From: an uncultured Leptospiraceae bacterium
GTDB lineage: Bacteria > Spirochaetota > Leptospiria > Leptospirales > Leptospiraceae
Reading direction: 5' to 3'
Assembly: GCA_937924465.1 (NCBI GenBank)
Contig: CALDSP010000324.1
Coordinates: forward strand, 1 to 10,186
Length of the DNA: 10,186 nt
A program made the position numbers and the translations under genes. The first letter of the stretch is position 1. Every line of letters begins with the position of its first letter. Below are positions 1 to 6,179 of this stretch, piece by piece. The notes beneath the pieces are model-generated. The model ran no database searches. It was not told the origin of the DNA and saw only the letters and a list, made by a program, of their open reading frames with translations.

Positions 1-117
1 AGTCCTTATTGGAATTATGAAAACGATTAAAAATAAATTTACTAATTAAAACATGCAGCAAATGTTCTAGTATATAAATTTAGATTTAAAAATCCCTTTA
101 AACTATATGATTGATTT

Positions 118-134
118 AAAACTAAGAAATCTAG
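118..134. repeat. 17-bp direct repeat, copy 1
   Basis: AAAACTAAGAAATCTAG lies just before the MBOAT ribosome site and recurs exactly at 9108-9124. The core CTAAGAAATCTAG has short inverted ends (CTA/TAG). Both copies are intergenic. No function is known to me, and chance is possible in such AT-rich DNA. Confidence 0.4.
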
Positions 135-135
135 A

Positions 136-140
136 AAAGG
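136..140 (+). promoter_or_regulatory. Ribosome binding site of the MBOAT gene
   Basis: AAAGG lies 6 nt upstream of the ATG at 147. This is a good Shine-Dalgarno match with ordinary spacing, and it supports that ATG as the start. The rest of the 1-146 leader is AT-rich. TATGAT at 106-111 could be a -10 element, but I see no convincing -35 partner, so I do not call a promoter. Confidence 0.6.
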
Positions 141-146
141 TTTATA

Positions 147-1559
147 ATGTTATTTAACTCGCTTGAATTTTTAATTTTTTTTCCTATTACTTTGATTTTT
201 GGAAATATTTTAAAAGGAACTGCACAAAGAGTTTGGCTCCTTCTTGCAAGTTACTACTTTTACATGGCTTGGAATAAATATTTCATAGCTTTAATTTTGT
301 CATCTACAATTTTAGATTACGCAATTGGGCTTTGGCTCGATAAAATTCCAGAGACAAATTCCAAACTTCGCAAATTTGCTCTCACCTTATCCATGATTGG
401 GAATATCAGTTTTTTAGGCTATTTTAAATATACTAATTTTTTACTTGAAGTTATAAACGATATTGGAATTCTAAACTATAAATTTCCGCATTATGATATT
501 ACCTTACCTGTTGGAATTTCCTTTTATACCTTTCAATCCATGAGTTATACGATTGATGTATACCGCAGAAAAATCCAAGCCAGAAAATCTTTTATTGACT
601 TTGCTCTTTATGTTGCTTTTTTCCCACAGCTTGTAGCAGGACCTATTGTGCGCGCAACGACTTTTTTTCGAGATTTGGACATTCGTTTAGATGTGTTAAA
701 TGAAGACATTCAAATTGCCATTACTAGAATCTTAGTTGGATTTGTAAGAAAGATTGTTTTTGCAGATAATTTAGGAAAAGTAGTAGATTTTACATTTCAA
801 AACTATACAAATCTTAACCCAATTGAAATTTGGACAGGTGCTATTGCTTTTGGATGGCAAATCTATTTGGACTTTGCAGGTTATACCGATATTGCAATTG
901 GAGTAGCTAGACTTTTTGGATTTAAGTTTGATGCAAACTTTAACTTTCCAATGGTTACAAACAACATAAACGACCATTGGACCAAGTGGCATATTTCATT
1001 TTCTACTTGGATTCGAGATTATATTTTTATCCCACTTGGAGGTTCAAGAGAAGGGGAATTGAAAACATATAGAAATTTGTTCATTACGTGGTTTTTTGCG
1101 GGAGTATGGCATGGAGCAGCATACCACTTTATAGCATGGGGGATATGGCAAGCAATTATGCTTGGAATTTATAGAGAGTATTCAAAAACTTTTTTACATA
1201 AATACCTCAATGAAAAAGGAGGTTTGGCGTATGACGTTTTTAGTCGTATTTTTACAAAATATTGTTTGGGATTTGGATTTGTAATGTTTCGAGCCCAGAC
1301 CATGCAAGATGCTTGGAATATGATTCAATCTATGCTTTTCATAAAAGGTAAATTAGAAATAAATTCTTACCAAAATTGGGATTATGGACTGTTACTTGTT
1401 ATTTGTTATGTGGGAAGTTATATTTTTTCAAAACAAGATATTGAGAGAGTTGCACAAACAAAACCCAATCAACTTATTTATTTCAACACGTTATGTGCAT
1501 TTTTACTTTTGTTCTTTGGCATAACTGAGAGCCAAAACTTTTTATATTTTGCTTTCTAA
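147..1559 (+). CDS. MBOAT family O-acyltransferase (AlgI/DltB-like)
   Basis: A 470-residue polytopic membrane protein of the membrane-bound O-acyltransferase family. These enzymes pass an acyl group, usually acetyl, across or at the cytoplasmic membrane to a polysaccharide or other envelope polymer. Family landmarks are all visible: LPVGISFYTFQ at about 120-130, FFPQLVAGP at about 158-166, HWTKWHISFSTWIRDYIFIP at 277-296, and WHGA at 321-324, whose His322 is the invariant catalytic histidine. About ten or more hydrophobic segments are spread along the chain, and the length suits the AlgI-like branch. The start is supported by AAAGG at 136-140. The next gene follows with its ribosome site overlapping this stop codon, so the two are probably co-translated. 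The partner, an SGNH-like protein, suggests an AlgI/AlgJ-type or DltB/DltD-type pair. The polymer that is acylated cannot be read from the sequence. Confidence 0.93.
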   Translation: MLFNSLEFLIFFPITLIFGNILKGTAQRVWLLLASYYFYMAWNKYFIALILSSTILDYAIGLWLDKIPETNSKLRKFALTLSMIGNISFLGYFKYTNFLLEVINDIGILNYKFPHYDITLPVGISFYTFQSMSYTIDVYRRKIQARKSFIDFALYVAFFPQLVAGPIVRATTFFRDLDIRLDVLNEDIQIAITRILVGFVRKIVFADNLGKVVDFTFQNYTNLNPIEIWTGAIAFGWQIYLDFAGYTDIAIGVARLFGFKFDANFNFPMVTNNINDHWTKWHISFSTWIRDYIFIPLGGSREGELKTYRNLFITWFFAGVWHGAAYHFIAWGIWQAIMLGIYREYSKTFLHKYLNEKGGLAYDVFSRIFTKYCLGFGFVMFRAQTMQDAWNMIQSMLFIKGKLEINSYQNWDYGLLLVICYVGSYIFSKQDIERVAQTKPNQLIYFNTLCAFLLLFFGITESQNFLYFAF

Positions 1560-1565
1560 AGGTGA
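1558..1565 (+). promoter_or_regulatory. Ribosome binding site deciding the start of the DUF1574-like gene
   Basis: AAAGGTGA begins on the last two bases of the MBOAT stop codon (TAA, 1557-1559) and precedes an in-frame GTG at 1570 by 4 nt. It is the strongest Shine-Dalgarno match I noticed in the window. It argues that translation begins at GTG 1570 rather than at the in-frame TTG at 1549, which lies upstream of this site. The overlap with the stop codon suggests translational coupling. Confidence 0.6.
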
Positions 1566-1569
1566 ACTT

Positions 1570-2721
1570 GTGAAACAAGAATTTCATAAATTTTATAAAG
1601 ATAAACGTTTTTATGTCCCTATATTGATTCTTTTTTGTTTTGAACTTATTTTGCAAACAGGTATAGTAAAACCTTTCTTAAAAAAGAACTCTTATGCTGC
1701 AAATGTAAATCGAATTATCAATCATGTTTTAGAAAAACAAAAAGAACATGATCCAAATGTTTTAATACTGGGAACAAGTGTAGCTTACCAAGGACTTTCC
1801 CCGAGAATTTTGCAAGATTATTTAAATCCACTTAATTTAAAAATCCAATCTATTGCCATTCCGGGATCAGAACTCATCGTGCAAGACTTAGCCAGTGAAA
1901 AAGTTTTGAGATCATTTAAACAAGTGAAAACCCTAATTTATGTAGCAGAAATTACTATGCCTTGGGTAGCACAATCAAACTTAGGACTTCCTACTCTTGC
2001 TATGATAGGGGAGTTTGATAAAAAAGTTTTTTATAAATTACCTATAGAGTACGAATATAATATTTTAATGGAAGACTGGGCTTATTTGTTTATTAAAAGC
2101 ATTGCTTACCGGAGAGATTTTCGAGACTTCTTACTTGATCCGGGAAAACGAATCAAACACATTTCACGCTCCTTAAAAAATCCTAATATAAACTTTTACG
2201 ACTTTGAAAATGATCATACTGAAAAAATGAGTTCCTATGCAATCGAAACTCTTTCAGATTGCATTGAAAAAACCCGTGCTTGGAATCTTCCTCCTTATCC
2301 CAACAATTCAAACGAAGATCATAAAAAAGCCATCTTTGACACTTGCGACTTAGCTTCTAAAATTACTATTGAAACAAATCAAAATAAAGAAACAGAACTA
2401 TATTTTAGAAGACTTTCGAAAGTGTTTCATCATTATAGGTCTCGCAAGATTAATATTTTAGTAGTGTTTGCTCCATACAGTCACGTTATGCGTCATTTGG
2501 GTGGAAAGTCTAGAATGCAAGTTTGGCAAGACAATTTAGAAAACCTTCTTGGAAAGGAACAAGCTCATATAGTAGACTTTCAAAACCTTTTTGATAGAGA
2601 AGATAGCAATGAGTATTGTTATGATACTATTCATTTAAATAAACTAGGAATGGAAAGATTTTCTCAAGCACTTGGAGAATACTTACAAGAATATTTAAAA
2701 ATAAATTCCTTTACACCATAG
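1570..2721 (+). CDS. Membrane-anchored SGNH-like protein, DUF1574 family (MBOAT partner)
   Basis: A 383-residue protein when read from GTG 1570. A longer in-frame start at TTG 1549 would add seven residues but lies before the ribosome site. One hydrophobic segment at about residues 14-33 (FYVPILILFCFELILQTGIV) should anchor it in the cytoplasmic membrane, with the rest outside. The body has SGNH/GDSL landmarks: NVLILGTSVAY, where Ser70 occupies the nucleophile position of block I, and a C-terminal YDTIHLN with Asp352 and His355 as the block V Asp-x-x-His pair. This matches the arrangement of AlgJ/AlgX and DltD, which accept acyl groups from an MBOAT partner and place them on a polymer. I associate the sequence with DUF1574, found mainly in Leptospira, but that family call is from memory. 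It starts 10 nt after the MBOAT stop, so the pair almost certainly works together. Acyltransferase versus esterase activity is not settled by the sequence. Confidence 0.75.
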   Translation: MKQEFHKFYKDKRFYVPILILFCFELILQTGIVKPFLKKNSYAANVNRIINHVLEKQKEHDPNVLILGTSVAYQGLSPRILQDYLNPLNLKIQSIAIPGSELIVQDLASEKVLRSFKQVKTLIYVAEITMPWVAQSNLGLPTLAMIGEFDKKVFYKLPIEYEYNILMEDWAYLFIKSIAYRRDFRDFLLDPGKRIKHISRSLKNPNINFYDFENDHTEKMSSYAIETLSDCIEKTRAWNLPPYPNNSNEDHKKAIFDTCDLASKITIETNQNKETELYFRRLSKVFHHYRSRKINILVVFAPYSHVMRHLGGKSRMQVWQDNLENLLGKEQAHIVDFQNLFDREDSNEYCYDTIHLNKLGMERFSQALGEYLQEYLKINSFTP

Positions 2722-2761
2722 AAATCTTACCTTCTCCACTAAACATTCCGATACTTTTTTT

Positions 2762-3694
2762 ATGAAACTTTTTTCCCTCACAGTGGACTTTGCTTTTAAG
2801 TCTCTCTTTGCTCCCAATCCTGCTTTACTTATGGATATGCTGAACTCTTCCCAAATTTTCAAGGAGAAAACCAAATTCAATCTCTCAAAGTTTTAAACCC
2901 TGAAATCCCTAAAGAACTTTCTTCTGAAAAACTTTCTATATTAGATATTAAAGCCGAAAACCAAAAGGGAGAAAAGTTTTTGATTGAAATGCAAACGTTG
3001 GGTAAAATGAGTTTTCCAAAAAGAATTTTATATTATTGGACTAAAGTGTATTCTAGAAGTTTAGGAAAAGGAGAAAAGTATGAAAATTTATTCTATTAAT
3101 TTTGTAAAAAATCTTATTTGAGATAATCATTCTAATTATTTATCTAGATTTCAAATATTAGAAATCGAAAATCATTTTGTATTGACAGAGGATTTAGAAA
3201 TTCATATTGTTGAATTATTTAAGTTTAATAAGCGGCCAGAGGATTTAAAAACTAATTTTGATTATTGGATGTACTTTTTAAAAGAGTCAGAAAATTTAAA
3301 AGGAGAGATTATGAAAGCCTTAGAGAAAAAAAGTCGTGTACTGAAAGTTGGCTATAGCTAAACTCAAAACTCTCTCAAGAACACCCAAGAGTAGAGAGTT
3401 GTATGAGTCTCGTTGGAAAGCAAAGCAGAGCATGGCTACATTTTCAGGTTTAAGTGACGCTTTTAAAGAAGGGTTAGTAAAGGGTATAGAAGAAGGTCGA
3501 ATCAAAGGTCTAGAAGAAGGCATTGAAAAGGATATTGAAAAAGAAATTGAAGGTTTTTATTTAGGAATTCAGTTGAACTTAGAAACTCGGTTTAATCTTA
3601 AAGAAAATTCCTATCTCATGAAGCAAATTCGTAAGATTAAAGATATCCAAAAACTAAAAAAAATACTAAGGCTGAAGACATCACCGAATTTTAA
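2762..3694 (+). pseudogene. Decayed Rpn family recombination-promoting nuclease/putative transposase (PD-(D/E)XK)
   Basis: The fragments together reproduce an Rpn-type protein. ATG 2762 opens with LTVDFAFKSLF, the typical N-terminus. Near 2846-2849 one base appears lost (restoring a T gives LNSFPNFQGENQ). The frame then reads LSILDIKAENQKGEKFLIEM, which holds the PD-(D/E)XK nuclease core. At about 3091 it shifts again after YENLFY and resumes with SINFVKNLI. An in-frame TGA at 3119-3121 stands where family members have Trp (LIWDN). Another shift falls near 3345-3350, before AIAKLKTLSRTP. The C-terminal glycine/glutamate repeat (KEGLVKGIEEGRIKGLEEG) follows. A final one-base loss near 3668 restores ILKAEDITEF and a TAA at 3692-3694. 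Intact members are DNases linked to RecA-independent recombination and resemble transposases. With five lesions this copy should be inactive. It has no clear ribosome site and no visible terminal repeats. Confidence 0.88.
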
Positions 3695-3699
3695 AAAAA

Positions 3700-3722
3700 A
3701 AAAGAGTAAAATTAACTCTTTT
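3700..3722 (+). terminator. Weak AT-rich hairpin after the Rpn pseudogene
   Basis: AAAAGAGT (3700-3707) and ACTCTTTT (3715-3722) form a perfect 8-bp stem around a 7-nt loop, preceded by an A-run and followed by ATTTT. It begins 5 nt after the inferred original stop of the Rpn gene, where an intrinsic terminator would be expected. The A-run and T-run could make it work in both directions. The stem has only two G-C pairs, so its strength is doubtful. Confidence 0.4.
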
Positions 3723-3740
3723 ATTTTAAATTTTATCTGT

Positions 3741-4535
3741 ATGAAATTTATTATTTTATTCCCATTTATCTTTAGCTTTATTTTTTCCCAACAGAAAGCA
3801 AAAGTAATTCGGGATATTCCAACACCCAGTGATTTCAAAAGAATTCCCGCTACAAAAGAAAGTTTTGCAGAGTTTTTGAGAAATCTTAATTTGAAGCAAG
3901 AGAATTCAATTGTCTATTTATATAATGGAAAACCTAAAACAAACCAAGAAGCTCAATACGCTGTATTAAAAATAGATGTTGGAAATCAGGACTTACAACA
4001 ATGTGCTGATGCAATTATAAGATTAAAAGCAGAATATCATTTTGAACGTAACGAATTTGATAAAATTACTTTTCATTTTGCAAATGGAAAAAAATTTCCT
4101 TTTCTAGATTATGCAGAAGGTTATAGAACTAAAATAAAAAACAAAAATGTTGTTTACGGAAAGTTTGCAAATCGAGACTATTCTTACGCAAATTTTAGAA
4201 AATATTTAAATATAGTTTTCAACTATGCAAATACCTCTTCCCTGAAACGTTATGATTCACGAGAACTCAAACAAAATGAGGAAATTGAAATTGGGGACAT
4301 TTTTGTAAAAGAAAAGCAACCTTATGGACATGCTGTAATAATTGTAGATAAAGCAAGCAATTCCAAAAATGAAAAAGTTTATTTACTGGCTCAAAGTTAT
4401 ATGCCTGCTCAAGAAATTCATATTTTAAGAAATTTCAATGATACTTCTATAAGTCTTTGGTATAATTTAGACAAAAATATAATTTATACTCCAGAGTGGG
4501 ATTTTCTCAAAAAAGATTTAGCAAGGATGAAGTGA
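3741..4535 (+). CDS. Exported DUF4846 family protein
   Basis: A 264-residue protein starting at ATG 3741, where a hydrophobic signal peptide begins (residues 1-16, MKFIILFPFIFSFIFS, then a QQKAK mature start). The same frame is open upstream to 3348, but that part is the tail of the Rpn pseudogene and not part of this protein. The body matches my memory of DUF4846: a GYxxKPKTNQ-like segment near 61-70, DVGNQDLQQCADAIIRLKAEY at 79-99 with Cys88, SYANFRKYLNIVFNYA at 148-163, GDIFVKEKQPYGHAVIIVD at 185-203 with His197, and LLAQSYMPAQEIHIL at 215-229. Function is unestablished as far as I know. A helix-starting Cys followed by a strand with G-H resembles papain-like NlpC/P60 or CHAP enzymes, which is only an inference. 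No Shine-Dalgarno sequence precedes the ATG. The M14 peptidase gene follows after 42 nt and may share its transcript. Confidence 0.82.
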   Translation: MKFIILFPFIFSFIFSQQKAKVIRDIPTPSDFKRIPATKESFAEFLRNLNLKQENSIVYLYNGKPKTNQEAQYAVLKIDVGNQDLQQCADAIIRLKAEYHFERNEFDKITFHFANGKKFPFLDYAEGYRTKIKNKNVVYGKFANRDYSYANFRKYLNIVFNYANTSSLKRYDSRELKQNEEIEIGDIFVKEKQPYGHAVIIVDKASNSKNEKVYLLAQSYMPAQEIHILRNFNDTSISLWYNLDKNIIYTPEWDFLKKDLARMK

Positions 4536-4577
4536 AATTTTTATAAATTTTAAAAATAGAAAAAATTATTTACTTTA

Positions 4578-6179
4578 ATGACAAAAAAAATGTTTTTTAA
4601 AAAATTGTTATTAGAAAATTTTTCTCATTTATTTTCAAACAAAATGACTCATTTCACTTTTGCTTCATGCAGATTCTTTGTTTATATTCTTTTAATTTTA
4701 CAATGCATTGCAATAGAACCTACAGAATCCAAAAATGAAAAAATTCCCGTAGAAAATCTTTATGAAAAAACAGATGTATTTCCTTTAGTAATGAATTTAG
4801 CTCAAGCAAAGTCGTTTTCTTCTCAATATTGGAAACTAATAAATACAGCTCCAAATTTTAGCTACAAAAATAAAGAAATTGCTGTAGTCTTAGTCCCAAC
4901 AAAATATAAAAAGATAATCCAAGAGAATTTCAACCAAGACAAATATCAAATCCCTAAAAATCCTGCTTTTCGCTATTATGACCCTACCTATAAATTACGT
5001 TACATGAAAGGCTTCAAGAAACTAGAAGATTTAATTTCAGGTTATAAAGACTATAAGCTCAATCAAATTTATTTAAAAGCTCTTTCTGAAAAATATCCCG
5101 ATCTAGTTACCTATTATGAGCTTGGAAAAACACATACAGGAAGAGTTATCCCAGCTATAAAAATTACAAATCCAAACTTTATAGAAGAAAAACCGTCTGT
5201 ATTATTTAATTCTTCTCATCATTCAAATGAACTAATTAGTGTAGAACACTGCTATAGTATCATATATCATCTTTTAAAATATCCCAAGAAATATGCTCAT
5301 TATTTAGATAATTTAGTTTTGTGGTTCGTTCCTATTGTAAACCCTGATGGAAGCTATTTTTTTTGGTATAAAAGTACAGCAATGGGACGGAAAAACGGGT
5401 TTTTGTTTGATGATCAACTAGCAGATGATCCAAACAGAGGAGTTGATTTAAATCGCAACTATCCTTTCAAGTGGAATTCAGGGCATTCTAGTGCTTCTTC
5501 TTCAAATCGGAATCATCCATTTTTTAGAGGTTTAGCTCCAGCCTCTGAACCAGAAACCCAAGCAATGATGTTTTTAGCAGAAACGGAAAGATTTTTACTT
5601 TCTTTGAGTTTTCATGCTTATGCAACAAAAATTTTATTCCCTTATACAATAGAAGGTTTAATAAATCCAAATCCAGACATCCCAAAAGAAATTGCTCAAA
5701 AAATGGCAAATGTCTCTATTTCTTATCACCCAACAAAAAACTACGAAGCCGTAAAAAACATTTATGCTGTTGACGGAACAGATCAAGATTATTATTATTT
5801 TAAATATGGAACTACTGCTCTTTTAGTTGAAAGCTCTCATAAAAATGTTCCTTACGAATACATGAATAAAATTATGAAAGGGTTTCTTCCAGCTTGGGAA
5901 GAATTTTTAAACTCTTACCTAGATGGCTACAAACTTATTTTAAAGATTATAAATGAAGATTACGAACCACTAGAATGTCAAGTTTTTATTGAAGAATTTT
6001 TATATTACGAAGGAGAGAGTTTCACGAGTAACCCAAAAACTGGTTATTTTTTCAAGCTCTTTCCAAATAACAATTATTACACTGTTAAAGTGAATTGCTT
6101 AAACTATCAAACAGAGATATTTAAATACCAACCTAAAAAAGATATAGATGTTTTAGAATTAGTATTAAAAAGAAATTGA
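4578..6179 (+). CDS. Exported M14 family zinc carboxypeptidase
   Basis: A 533-residue metallocarboxypeptidase with a complete M14 active site. The first zinc motif is HxxE in HHSNE (His215, Glu218). NPDG (255-258) and DLNRNYPFKW (290-299) are the usual substrate-binding signatures. The third zinc ligand is His346 in LSFHAYA, and Glu418 in LLVESS is the catalytic glutamate. A hydrophobic segment at 33-45 (FFVYILLILQCIA) looks like a signal peptide; Cys43 could make it a lipoprotein, but the lipobox is poor. Residues about 55-145 resemble a pro- or linker region. Residues about 450-533 form a beta-rich C-terminal domain like the transthyretin-like module of other M14 enzymes. The start is uncertain: ATG 4578 is the first, but ATG 4644 gives a more normal signal peptide length, and neither has a clear ribosome site. 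It probably trims peptides or peptidoglycan stem peptides outside the cytoplasm; the substrate is unknown. The next gene overlaps its stop. Confidence 0.92.
   Translation: MTKKMFFKKLLLENFSHLFSNKMTHFTFASCRFFVYILLILQCIAIEPTESKNEKIPVENLYEKTDVFPLVMNLAQAKSFSSQYWKLINTAPNFSYKNKEIAVVLVPTKYKKIIQENFNQDKYQIPKNPAFRYYDPTYKLRYMKGFKKLEDLISGYKDYKLNQIYLKALSEKYPDLVTYYELGKTHTGRVIPAIKITNPNFIEEKPSVLFNSSHHSNELISVEHCYSIIYHLLKYPKKYAHYLDNLVLWFVPIVNPDGSYFFWYKSTAMGRKNGFLFDDQLADDPNRGVDLNRNYPFKWNSGHSSASSSNRNHPFFRGLAPASEPETQAMMFLAETERFLLSLSFHAYATKILFPYTIEGLINPNPDIPKEIAQKMANVSISYHPTKNYEAVKNIYAVDGTDQDYYYFKYGTTALLVESSHKNVPYEYMNKIMKGFLPAWEEFLNSYLDGYKLILKIINEDYEPLECQVFIEEFLYYEGESFTSNPKTGYFFKLFPNNNYYTVKVNCLNYQTEIFKYQPKKDIDVLELVLKRN

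Noticed and set aside
1..30. Frame 1 opens with SPYWNYEND and a TAA at 28-30, possibly the last residues of an upstream gene.
   Set aside because: Nine codons are too few to judge, and another frame is open to about position 48; there is no recognisable product.
771..992. Short open frame on the minus strand inside the MBOAT gene; similar antisense frames occur at 3611-3838, 5524-5709, 7099-7293 and 7641-7856.
   Set aside because: They lie opposite well-supported genes, have no ribosome sites or recognisable domains, and are expected by chance.
2695..2880. Minus-strand open frame across the end of the DUF1574-like gene and the start of the Rpn remnant.
   Set aside because: The plus strand here carries the real gene end and a recognisable Rpn N-terminus; the antisense product has no recognisable features.
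3119..3121. TGA read as Trp under an alternative genetic code, since Trp fits this Rpn position.
   Set aside because: TGA ends the DUF4846, M14 and secreted-protein genes here, Trp is encoded by TGG elsewhere, and the surrounding frame is broken by indels anyway.
2762..3694. Programmed frameshifting as an explanation for the Rpn fragments.
   Set aside because: Four frame changes plus a nonsense codon, in both shift directions and without repeated slippery motifs, fit decay rather than regulated recoding.
2762..3694. A complete insertion sequence around the Rpn remnant.
   Set aside because: I found no inverted terminal repeats or target duplications at the edges; Rpn genes are often found without them.
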